From contig CP142454.1 of NCBI GenBank assembly GCA_038049695.1, positions 14,116,501 through 14,180,500 on the forward strand: a stretch of DNA of 64,000 nucleotides. Reading direction: 5' to 3'. Under the pieces are notes generated by a model. That model searched no databases, was not told the origin of the DNA, and saw nothing but the letters and a program-made list of their open reading frames with translations. The DNA comes from Cinnamomum chago (lineage: Eukaryota > Streptophyta > Magnoliopsida > Laurales > Lauraceae). Shown here piece after piece: positions 47,347-57,061 of this stretch (within the stretch, counting starts at the first letter, position 1; every line of letters starts with the position of its first letter). The position numbers and the translations under genes are program-made.

Positions 47347-48221
47347 GGGGTCGTTTGTTTCATGTGAAAGTGATTCACATGTGTAAATGACCCACATATG
47401 AGGCATTTGCTTATGTAAATGACTCACATGTGGATCAAATTCCACCGTTTGTTACTAACATAACATTTCACATGTGAATCTATGAATAAGTTGTAGATTG
47501 TTTGATGATATCTCAACATCCAAGCATCATCATTGGTTGAAAATTGGACACATGACCGTGTTTGAGCTTCTGAAGAATATGAACGGTCCTGATTTTACAG
47601 GTGGGGCCCAGAACATTAAAAAAATTATAAAAGGCGGACTGGGTATGTGAGTAACAATAGGTTGTATATTGTTTGATGATATCTCAACCTCCATACATCA
47701 TCAACGGTTGAAAATTGGACACATGGCCGTGGTTGAGCTTCTGAAGAATATGAACGGTCCTGATTTTACAGGTGGGTCCCAGAAAAATAAAAAAAATCAT
47801 AAAAGGCGGACTGCTATATGTTAGTAACAGTAGATTAATCGAACGGCTGTGATTATGTTGATCATATCTCAACCTCCATGCATCATCAACGGTTGAAAAT
47901 TGGACACGTGGCCGTGTTTGAGCTTCTTAAGAGAATGAACGGTTCAGATGTTACAAGTGGGGCCCAAAAAAATTAAAAAAAATAAAAGGCGGACTGCTCA
48001 GTGAGGCACTGTAGCAGTCCGCCCAGTAACAGTAACGTGTGTAAGTTTTTCACACCTCTTGAGGTGTGAAAATGCAATGCATAAAAAGGGCCATCTTTCA
48101 CACCATTTACACAACTATTTTACACATGTGAATCAAAATCACACCAAACAAACATGATTTTTGTGTATCCATTACCCATGTGATTCAATTACATATGTAA
48201 ATGGAAAAAACAAACGTCCCC
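47347..48221. mobile_element. nested PIF/Harbinger-like (Tourist-type) element
   Basis: 875 bp inserted inside pol. Left end GGGGTCGTTTGTTT and right end, reversed, GGGGACGTTTGTTT differ at one base in 14. TAA is duplicated on both sides (47344-47346, 48222-48224), the 3-bp size of Harbinger transposition. Subterminal regions are rich in CACATGTG words. The middle has three tandem units of 171-185 bp. There is no coding capacity. Coding of pol resumes right after it, so it is a later insertion into the retrotransposon or its parent. Confidence 0.85.
47491..48000 (+). repeat. three tandem units inside the nested element
   Basis: ATATCTCAACxTCCAxxCATCATC is found near 47508, 47679 and 47864, each followed by GGTTGAAAATTGGACAC, GAGCTTCT(G/T)AAGA, and GTGGG(G/T)CCCA and AAAAGGCGGACT at matching spacing. 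Periods are 171 and 185 bp. Confidence 0.85.
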
Positions 48222-48234
48222 TAAGTAAGCCTAG

Positions 48235-49953
48235 AAAGTCTTCGTTGACGGATCGTCAACAACCAGAAGAGCAGGCGCCGACGTTGTCCTTCAATCTCCA
48301 GAAGGACTGGTCATTGAGCAAGCACTGACCCTGGGCTTCAAGGCATCAAATAATGAAGCAGAATACGAAGCACTGATCGCTGGTCTCGGTAGTGCAAGAA
48401 TACTAGGGGCACGCCTGGTGGTAGTCTTCAGTGACTCCCAGTTGGTGACGAGTCAGCTGAGCGGAGATTACCAGGCCAGAGATGAAAGAATGATGGCCTA
48501 CCTAGCCCACACCAGGCAGCTCCTCTCTCAGTTTGAAAAAGCTGAAGTCAGGCAGATAGGCAGGGAGTCCAATCGCCATGCGGACGCCCTAGCAAGCTTG
48601 GCCTCGGCCGTAGAAGCTGGGAAGAGAAGGACAGTTGATGTGGGGGCATTGGAAAGACCGAGCATAGAGCCCCTCCCAGTTCGGCAAGTTTTGTGCACTA
48701 ATCTCGGCCCAAGCTGGATGGACCCAATCGTGACATTCTTGAAAGAAGATAAGCTCCCCGAAGACAAGACTGAAGCTCACAAGGTCAGGATGAAAGCAGC
48801 TCACTTCTGGCTATCACCGGACGAGAAGCTCTACAGAAAATCCTATTCAGGACCATACCACCAATGAGTCCATCCGAGCAAAGTGGAGGACTTCCTCTTT
48901 GAAATTCACGAAGGAATCTGTGGAAGCCACATCGGGGGAAGGTTACTGGCTTACAGAGCTATTAGCCAGGGCTACTGGTGGCCCTACAAGCAGAAGGATG
49001 CCCAGCTCTACGCCAGAAAGTGTGAGAAATGCTAGAAGTTCTCCCATTCCCTGCATCAGCCAACTCGGGACCTGAGTCCCCTCTCTAGTCCGTGGCCCTT
49101 CGCCCAGTGGGGGCTGGACATCGTGGGTCCTCTTCACCGCAGTCCTGGGAACAAGAGGTGGTTAATGGTGGGCACTGATTACTTCACAAAATGGATAGAG
49201 GCAGAGGCCTTTTCCTCCATCACCGAACACGACACAAAGAATTTTGTGTGGAAAAACATCATCACAAGGTTCGGGATCACTAGGGCTCTGGTCTCGGATA
49301 ACGGGACCCAGTTCGATTCAAAACTCTTCAGAACTTTCTGCCAGGAGCACGGTATCAGAAACCTTTATGCGACTCCGGCCTACCCACAGACCAACGGGCA
49401 GGCAGAAATCTCAAACAAGGTGGTGCTAGATGGACTCAAAAAGAGACTCGATAAAGCTAAAGGCAGGTGGGTAGAAGAATTGCCAAGTGTCCTCTGGGCA
49501 TACAGAACCACTCCGAGGCGGTCTACTTCAACGACTCCTTTTTCACTAGCCTATGGGATGGAAGCCGTGATCCCTCTCGAAGTTGGCCTCCCAACATTGA
49601 GGACGAACCTCTTTGATCAAGGGCAGAACGAAATAAACCTCGCCAGAGAGCTCGACCTCGCCGAGGAACGAAGGGAAGCAGCGTCCGTACGTCTGACAGC
49701 CTATCAACGGCAGCTTTCCCGAGGATATAATCAGAAGGTTAGAGAAAGAAGGTTCTCGGTTGGAGAACTAGTCTTGAAGAAAGCGCTCCCAGCTGATAAA
49801 GATCCTAACGAAGGTAAACTTGCGCCAAACTGGCTTGGCCCCTACAAAGTGGTCTCAGTCTCCGGAAGATCGGCCTACAGACTTGAAGGGATGAACGGCA
49901 GGGAGTTGCCACGACCGTGGAACGCTACACACCTCAAGAAATATTACTTCTAG
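48235..49953 (+). pseudogene. pol: archaeal-type RNase H and integrase
   Basis: The frame restarts after the nested element. First a second RNase H domain: VFVDGSS, then SNNEAEYEALIAGL and FSDSQLV, giving the D-E-D catalytic set. This duplicate domain marks the Tat lineage. Integrase follows: an H-x-H...C-x2-C zinc finger (HEGICGSH ... CEKC), then the D-D-E core (WGLDIVGP, SDNGTQFD, TNGQAE), and a C-terminal PNWLGPYKV region. Stops lie at 48865 (TGA) and 49034 (TAG, at a conserved Gln after CEKC). The natural stop is at 49951. Confidence 0.9.
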
Positions 49954-50028
49954 TTGTATTCAAAATGGTGGATCAATAAAGAGGAACCTTTTCACAAAGA
50001 TCTGCCTTATATCTTTCCAGTTGTAAAC

Positions 50029-50281
50029 AAGGTTCCGGCCCTCGCGTCAGCCTCTTTGGGTTCGGTCACAGGACCAACTCCCTAAGGCTCCGGCCCTCGC
50101 GCCAGCCTCTTTGAGTTCGGTCACAGGACCAACTCCCCAAGGCTCCGGCCCTCGCGACAGCCTCTTTGAGTTCGGTCACATGACCAACTCCCCAAGGCTC
50201 CGGCCATTGCGCCAGCCTCTTTGAGTTCGGTCACAGGACCGACTCCCCAAGGCTCCGGCCCTCGCACCAGCCTCATAAAAA
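50029..50281 (+). repeat. tandem 55-bp repeats downstream of pol
   Basis: Units begin AAGG(C/T)TCCGGCC at 50029, 50084, 50139, 50194 and 50249, exactly 55 bp apart, with GCCAGCCTCTTTGAGTTCGG in each of the first four; the fifth is partial. They lie in the 3' untranslated part of the Tat element. Tandem repeats in this position are a known trait of Tat/Ogre elements. Confidence 0.9.
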
Positions 50282-50702
50282 CCAGTCGCAGGGCCAAGGC
50301 TTTGTCCCTCGCAGCAACACCGAGCAACAATCGCCACGGGATGCGAGTAGAACCATAGGCACGAAGTTCGGCCCACACACACAAGTTTGGTCCAGGCCCC
50401 CTCGAGCCATCAATGAATGCTCACCAAAAATAAAGATACGACCCCAGCTCTCCAGCGAATGGGCCGCATCTCAAGGTATGAGCCCGAACTAACTGCAAAT
50501 TCCCTTTTGAGACAGAAGAGAGGGTTAAAGCCTAGATATGCTTTACCGACCTCAAAGACTTGCAAGTTTTTGCACCAAAAAGAAAGAGATATGGAAACAG
50601 TTGAAGAATTAAAAAGAAAAATTCGTCTTCTCATTAATGGAAGGATAATACAGAGTTTTTGTAAAAATCCAAAAAAAAAAAAAAAAAAAAAGAAACAAAA
50701 TC

Positions 50703-53083
50703 CTATTGTTTCTCGGGCGCCGCTTCTGTACTTTTTGGGGCTGAAGGATCTGACGGGGTAGTTGCATCAGATGGAGGAGCCAGAGAAGGAGCCTGGGTCG
50801 CTTCGGCCTCGGCAGGGGTCGGAGAAGGAGGGGGCACGTCTGGAACTTCGATAGGGGTCACAGGAGGATTGGAGCCAGGCTCTGATCCTAAACTCGGCAC
50901 TGCAGGCTGGAACTTAGAAAGATCCGCGAATATGGGATCGTCCTCAGAAACGCAATATTTGCGGAGAGCCTCCTTGCACCCCATCTCGAACAGCACCGGG
51001 CTCAAATCCGTAATTTGAGCCACATACTCCTCCGATGTCCAGTCCACTGCATCTTGATAAGCTTTCGCGGCCTGGGCCCTCAGGGTGGACTCGACATCGG
51101 CTCTCTCTTTCCTGGAGGCCTCGAGCTCGGTCTCCTTCCTGGCCAGTTCGTTCCGCTTTTCAGCAAGCTCGGCCTCCCTCTTCGCGAGCTCGGCCCCCTT
51201 CGCTGCAAGCTCGGCCTCCAGTTCAGCCGCCCTCCTCGCCTTATCATCAGCGGCACCCCTCAGGTTTTTGTTCTCGCCCCGCAACTTGATAATTTCGGTC
51301 TTTGCCGCCTGTTGCTCCGTTGCGTGTTGTGCGAGTTTCTCCTCCGACTTCTTTATTTCAGCTGCGCAGCCCCCATTTTCTTCTTCTCCTTCTCCAAGGC
51401 GGCGATGTAGGCAGTTCTTTCCTCCAGCCTATCCATCAGTACTTGAGTCCTCTGTACATTCTGCAAAAAGATAAAAATAGTAAGGGGATCAATTCGAGCA
51501 ACCAGGAGTCAGAAATTTGAAATCAGAAGGAGGAAAAAGCTACCTCAAGCGACGCCCTCATCGTCTGATGAAGTAGACCCGATGACCCAACTTTCTTATG
51601 CTTTTCCATGTCCAGGGGGAGGGCACATCCCCGAGCTTGGGCCACAACCGACTCCCAGCTGGCCCCCAGCCGCTCTCCCATGGTCATGGGCTCGTTCGGG
51701 TTGAGGTCAAAGTTGGGCCTCTAGGGTGCCGGCACGGAAGGTTCGGCCTGCGCCTCCGCTCCCTGGGGCCTCCCCTCCGCGCCCACCAGGCGAGGCCTCT
51801 TCTCGGGAGGGGGCCCCCCGCCCTCCTTTCCGGCCTCGACGGTTCGAGACCGAGTCTCCCTCTGCGGCTGCGGCGGAGGCAGTAGAGCCTCCTTCGCAGG
51901 CTCGACCACCCGTGGCCTGCTGTCCTTAAGCGGACGAGGTTCCTTGGGCGGTCGGACGTCCTTGGGGTGTTCCACCGACCTCCCCTTAGCTTTGACGGTG
52001 GTGGCCCCAGCCGCTCCCGATGCTGCTCCCGATGAGTCGGAGGGGGCACTAACAACGGAGCCCGGGCCGACACTTGACCCACCGGGGGCGCGCTTGGGGG
52101 CAGGGGGAGCTCGGCCCCCGAAGATAGCAGCACCCAAGTTCTTCAAGGTGGGGCGCTGTCCTTCCATCTCTTCTTCTTCTCCTCCTTTTTGACTTCGGGA
52201 GGGAGGGCTCTCAGTAATGACAATCGGATCTTGGGACTCCGTGGCTTGGCCGCTGGTCTCGGCAAGCGCGAGTACGACCTCCCCTACCGGTACGAGGGGG
52301 ACCTCGACAGTCTTGCTAGTATAAGACCAGTACCGCGGCTTGTACCCAAGAAGAGAGAAGGCAGCTCGGTCGTGGTGACCGTGGTAATTGCTAATCTTCT
52401 CCAACCACGCGTCGTTCCTCTTCCACTTGTCGAAATTGGCCTCCCTCCTCCTCTTCTGAATGCCTGCGTAAGAAAACAGCAAGGGCGTCAGCTCGGCATA
52501 AAGAAAAGAGCAAAAACAGCACGAAGGACAGGTATTTACTGGGAGGGGCCCCAAGTTTCCGTGGGACCTGGATTCTCCTCTCCACTTCGGTCTCGGTACC
52601 CTTGAACTCCCAATTCCCCGAGTCCAAGATCCGTTCGTATCCGGCGTACTTATTCGAGTCCTCTAGGGCATTCACCAAGGGCTGACGCCTGGGCTTCACC
52701 CGGAGATAGTAAAAATCCTCACCCCCTGCAGCTTTGCAGATGTCATAAACATCTTCTATGTCATTTACCCCGAGATCGATGTCGAGGATCCAGTTTAGCT
52801 CCGCCACGCCCATTATAATCTTGAAACCATTTGACATCAACTGGAAGGGGCAGATGTGCCACGCATTGAGGCAGGACCGGAGGAGCTGATGGATGGGGAA
52901 CCTGACCCCCCCTTCGCACACCGACATCAGGGTGAAAGGCATCCAGTTGTTATACCGGGAAAGGCCACCAGGAAGGTCCCCGAGGTCGTCAGGTTTAACC
53001 AAGACGTCGGCCGGGATCTTCAACGACAACCTAAAGGCTTCCAAGGCTGCAGGACCCTCTAACCAGTGGCTATAAATCCCCAT
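50703..53083 (-). pseudogene. antisense spliced gene of the Tat element, PF04195-like
   Basis: Three exons on the minus strand: 53083-52540, 52463-51544 and 51460-50703. The introns (76 and 83 bp) have GT...AG ends: CCCA|GTAAATAC...TTACGCAG and GAG|GTAGCT...TTTGCAG. Exon 1 carries GGVRFPIHQLLRSCL ... QLMSNGFKIIMGVAEL, which resembles the plant 'putative gypsy type transposon' domain (PF04195) as I know it. Exon 2 gives a Pro/Arg-rich region with PRPLKDSRPRVVEP. Exon 3 gives a long Ala/Glu/Lys coiled coil (about 51284-51060) and a Pro-rich tail. A TAG at 51721 and a frameshift near 51360 break it. Its role in the element life cycle is unknown. Confidence 0.75.
52540..53083 (-). pseudogene. exon 1 of the antisense gene
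   Basis: 544 nt, ATG at 53083 (MGIYSHWLEGPAALEAFRL). The frame carries on past the donor only by reading through the intron; joining to 52463 keeps the frame (544 + 743 nt = 429 codons including the TAG at 51721). Confidence 0.7.
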
Positions 53084-53364
53084 TTCTTGGAAGGATAGGA
53101 GGCAGGCGACTAAGAATGAAAAACTGGAAAAACCCTAAAAGGACCTAAACCTTCTGAAAGCGAAAAGAAGAAAGGAGGCACAAAGAAATAGCAGAGAGAG
53201 AAGACTAACAGAAAGGATGCTGAGGATCACTGAGGACGGAGAAGCAGAAGGCTAGGGAGAATTCGTGTTTCAGCAAAATCTGTGGCAGAACTTCGTCTTC
53301 AACAAAGCTCTCCTTCTCAGACAAACAGCCAAGGTAAAAGAGAGAGGGAAGGGGGCGCTTCCAT

Positions 53365-53372
53365 CTTTATAG
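53365..53372 (-). promoter_or_regulatory. TATA box of the antisense gene
   Basis: CTATAAAG on the minus strand, about 285 bp upstream of the antisense ATG. It follows two CACGTG G-boxes (53400-53405 and 53443-53448) 30-80 bp further upstream. The whole cluster is outside the LTR, so the antisense gene seems to have a private promoter. Confidence 0.55.
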
Positions 53373-53399
53373 AGGGAACGCCCCTCTTCATTACCCTGC

Positions 53400-53448
53400 C
53401 ACGTGTCGTTTCGATCCCGGCGACCGACCAGACAGGAGACTCCACGTG
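53400..53448 (-). promoter_or_regulatory. two G-box/ABRE motifs
   Basis: GACACGTGGC and CGCCACGTGG on the minus strand, upstream of the antisense TATA box. Such motifs are bound by bZIP factors, including ABA-responsive ones; activity here is inferred. Confidence 0.5.
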
Positions 53449-53676
53449 GCGGCAACGGTTCGCCTTCCCCACACCTCTGGTACGATATTCATCACCTCGG
53501 GCATACGGAACGGCGTCCCACCTGCTTGACAGAACGAAGTCATTATGGTGCCCTATTTATTGCCTAGGGCAGACGGAGGGGTGTCATGATGAGAATCTCA
53601 TAAAAGCAAGATACGAAAGGACGGCCCCATCGCTTCCGAATCGTATCTCCCGACCCCGGACTAAGCCCAAGGGGTC

Positions 53677-53693
53677 GAGAGATAGGGGGCAAT
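53677..53693 (+). other. polypurine tract
   Basis: GAGAGATAGGGGGCAAT lies directly before the 3' LTR, the place where plus-strand DNA synthesis is primed. Confidence 0.8.
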
Positions 53694-54385
53694 TGTGTGG
53701 GGTCATTCGGTGCTCGCAGATGTAGGTGGGGTCACTCTCCAGTCTCGGTTACCATTGGTCTCGGCACCGTTCAAGGTCGGCCGCAACGTCATCTCGAGAG
53801 GACCGTGGGGCGAGTCTTGGTGGCTACGTCACGAGTCCCCGACCTCGGCCTCAGCCTCTTCTCGGCCTCGGCCTCTTTCCCAATCTCGGCCCCTGTCACT
53901 CAGCTATTAATGTGGCTATAAATGCGCTGCCATGACGGGATCGGCAAACTGACAACAGAGTGGGCGCCGGACCTAGATAAGGAGCACGCCTTATCTAAAG
54001 TCATGTCCATAGGCCAGGGGTGCTGGTCCGATGGGACATTCCCTTTTTACCTACCCCCCTTCAGGAGGTACGAATACACGCTGATGGGACTGCCATCCCT
54101 TCATGTGGGCAGTGCCATGATGACTTTCACGACTATATATTGCATGAACGCAAACCAGGTGAGGTACGCATAATCCTCCCTTCTGAGCACTCTCTTCCTT
54201 CTTTCAATTCTCGTACTGACTTGAGCGTCGGAGGACCTTCGGCTGCCAATAGCCAGGGTCTCTGACTGTTATCTTCTTCCTTTCAGGTCACCGGAGGCTC
54301 GATCCTTTCCCCTTATCTTCCCCAAAACCTCAAATCAGGAGTTTAACCCTCCATTAACTAAGTCCGTAATTTTTAGGCACTTACA
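53694..54385 (+). repeat. 3' LTR
   Basis: 692 bp, TGTGTGGGG...CTTACA, followed by the right GTTTG target duplication (54386-54390). Seven substitutions from the 5' LTR, of which five are transitions or fall in C/T or A/G pairs, plus one 6-bp repeat-unit difference. Confidence 0.95.
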
Positions 54386-54390
54386 GTTTG

Positions 54391-55102
54391 TATTCATTTC
54401 CCATCTCTCATCTCTCATTTTCCATTGAAGGATACATTATTTGTTAGAAATGGATCTTCATCATTTCTTCCCTTACCCCATATTCACTGCACCCAGGTCC
54501 CAGATTCATTGCAATTTTGGAACTCCTGTCACGTTCGGTGTCTTCCTAATCTTGTTCTCATGCATTTGTCAAAGGACTAGGGGCTCCAATAGAGCCATAC
54601 TTTTTCTAAAATGATGGGGGTACATTTGTGCGGCTGATTTATCCTAGTCCATCACCATAACAATCATTCACACCTCGTCAAGGCTGAGGACCAAGGAGCC
54701 ATATTTTCGAACTTTTTGCACAAACGAGAAATGTGAGTCTTTTGGGGTCGTCAACATGCATATAAGTGAAGATATGCTTTAAAAAAAAAAGAGAAACCCG
54801 TGGTCTTTTTTTTTGTGATTACGTAAGAGTATAGGTGGACTTTTGAAAGAAAAAGCAAGAAAGAGGGAGGGGATGAAGTTCTTGAAAGGAATTTAGCATC
54901 TTTATTCAAATATTTTTAAGCTAGTCATATTAAGAGCAATTTTATAAAAACCTTCTCTCCTTGAAGAATCGAATCGAATATATCAAACACAGGCCGTATC
55001 ATCTATAAAGAACAGGATCTACACCTTGACTCGGGCTCACTAATTAAGATTTCACTGTACGTATATTTATATTTTTGCATTAGAGAAGAATTCCGGAAAA
55101 CA
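54391..55102. other. intergenic, no gene recognised
   Basis: AT-rich DNA right of the retrotransposon. No supported gene or element ends. Confidence 0.5.
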
Positions 55103-55110
55103 ATCAAAAC

Positions 55111-55405
55111 TAGGGGTGTTCATGGGCTGGGTAGGGCTACGGCATATCCAGGCCCGGCCCACTTCAGAAACACCGGTCCAAGCCCGATATGGGCCACAAA
55201 CAGTTAGGCCCAAGCCGGACTAGGCTTTTCATCACTTTTATGGGAATTAGAGTGCTAATTAAAGTAAATCAAATTACACCCATTTCGTACAAAAGCCGGG
55301 CCTAGCAAGGCTATGGTATTTTTATCACTTAATCTAAGCCCAGCCTAGTTACTAATCAGGCCCTCATTACATATCTAAGTCCGGTCCTACCCATGATCAC
55401 CTCTA
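55111..55405. mobile_element. small hAT-like element
   Basis: 295 bp starting TAGGGGTGTTCATGGGC and ending CCCATGATCACCTCTA (reversed TAGAGGTGATCATGGG), imperfect inverted ends. The flanking octamers ATCAAAAC (55103-55110) and ATCCAAAC (55406-55413) match at seven of eight bases, fitting an old hAT target duplication. Rich in GGCCC words, no coding content. Confidence 0.65.
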
Positions 55406-55413
55406 ATCCAAAC

Positions 55414-56934
55414 TCTCCGCGTCGAGAAAAATCAATTAATACTTTTCCTTTTCCCCTAGGAAAATCCATTACACCAAATAAAAAAACCCTTGGGTTAGCA
55501 TGAAAAATCTGAACAATATTCCTTTCTCTAGAGACACTTTTCTCACACAAGCATATCCTAGATAGAACGTACATGGAGAAGCTTGTCGTTGCCCCCGACC
55601 TGGCCCATTTTCCACTCTTGTTAGGATCAGAACTTGTGGTTGAGATTTTGCCAGCACCGTAGTGGGGTCCACCAAGCATACGGTCATGGTCAGGTAAGCT
55701 TGCAACCACGTGAAGCACATTTTGATTGATCCAACCATGTGAATGAAAATAGCCACGACACTTGGCTTGCCGCACAATTTTTTCCCAGTGCGTGGCCTCG
55801 GGTCTACGTGACACCTGGCATGCCAAGATAGGTGCAATTTGTGAATAAAAGGCCTTTAAAAGAGCCTGCGTGAGAAAGACGGTGATAGGTGCATCACGGT
55901 GGACCTCGAATACGACTTAGTCCACCTTTTCTTGTGCCACTTGTCGCCATCTGTAGGAATCTTTTCGGCTACTGGTCTCTGTCCAATTTTACTGAATAGC
56001 AGTGGAGTTGATGTTGAGTGATATAACTCTCAGATTAGCTTAATCACCCAAGCTCACCGACCTCTTTTGACCCCAAGGAGAAAAAGGATGACTCCCAAGG
56101 GCTCAGGGCTGATTTGTTTGTCCACTTTGGGGTTCAAGTTTAGATGTTTTCTATTGTAATGCTCATTTGTTTGCGTAAGTTAAGGTGTGAAATTCTGTCC
56201 ATTTTTACATCTGTACACAACTAAAATTTTCGCAAGTCCAATCCTAACAAAATGCTACACACTGCCTTGTTCACAGGCACGTGTTAGGGATGTAACACGG
56301 ACATGTTTGGAGCCTATTTTCAAGTCACAAATTTTTTTTTTTTTTTTTCATTTGTATGCTAAAATTTATGCAGCTCAAGCCCTACTAAAATGTGATGCAC
56401 GACACGATTATTCTAAGGTGCGTGCTAAAGTAACCCTAACAACATTATTTAGGACCTATTTTCAAGTTCCAATTCTTTATTTTATTTTATTTCCACTGGC
56501 CTTTAAATATTTCTTAGAAATTACTCATCCTCTTTAGAAAGTCTAAAAAAAAAAAAAATACAAACAAATAAACAAACGCTATGAGGGTCAAATTTCACAT
56601 CTTAACTCACCATACCTACATAACATTAGATCTATATTTTTAGACTTATGTGGGGTACTAATTTACAATCCAAACCGTTCATCTTCTCTCATTGGAATTT
56701 GGAACTACTAAAGTGTCATGCTCTGGTCCCATAGCAACTTTGGTAGAGTAGTTAGGTGCAGCTCCCATTTTGGGCTGTTGTCCTATAATATTCTTGCTGC
56801 TGGGCCTCTAGATTGGTGGAAGAAATGCATCATATCCAACCATACAAGCTCCTTTAATTGCAATCACGACGGAGAGCCAGAAATGGTTATATTTTTCAAA
56901 GGCTCAAGTTGACAGCCTAAAAACATCAAAAAGT
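55414..56934. other. intergenic, no gene recognised
   Basis: Contains a 156-codon minus-strand frame (55356-55826) that resembles no family I know and overlaps the small hAT-like element. Two related phrases (TGCxACACTGCCTTGTTCxxAGGCACGTG and TGATGCACGACACGATTATTCTAAGGTGCGTG) at 56250-56425 hint at a worn duplication. Confidence 0.4.
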
Positions 56935-57061
56935 CTACTTGGACAAACTTTTTGGCCAGAATTTTGGCCAACCCCCATGGTTTGCATTGAATATCACTAT
57001 GATATTCAATGCAAACCATGGGGGTTGGCCAAAATTCTGGCCAAAAAGTTTGTCCATGTAG
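56935..57061. repeat. near-perfect hairpin, 62-bp arms, 3-nt loop
   Basis: 56935-56996 is the reverse complement of 57000-57061 with a single mismatch (56939/57057), leaving the loop CTA. The arms contain TTGGCC and CCCCCATGG words. It has no flanking duplication that I can define. It could be a young foldback element or a hairpin RNA precursor. Confidence 0.9.

Larger units (their letters stand above)
42402..54385 (+). mobile_element. Ty3/gypsy LTR retrotransposon, Tat lineage
   Basis: A complete 11.98-kb element with paired LTRs, a 5-bp target duplication, PBS, PPT and gag-protease-RT-RNase H-archaeal-type RNase H-integrase in the gypsy order. The second RNase H domain and an extra antisense gene between pol and the 3' LTR place it in the Tat (Retand/Ogre-like) branch, based on known plant families. 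Coding is broken by eight premature stops and two frameshifts, and an 875-bp Harbinger-like element is inserted in pol, so this copy cannot make its own proteins. The LTRs are about 1% diverged (7 substitutions in 692 aligned bases plus one 6-bp indel), so insertion is fairly recent. It sits between the two CBF genes. Confidence 0.95.

Noticed and set aside
55356..55826. 156-codon minus-strand frame as a gene
   Set aside because: Overlaps the hAT-like element and resembles no family.
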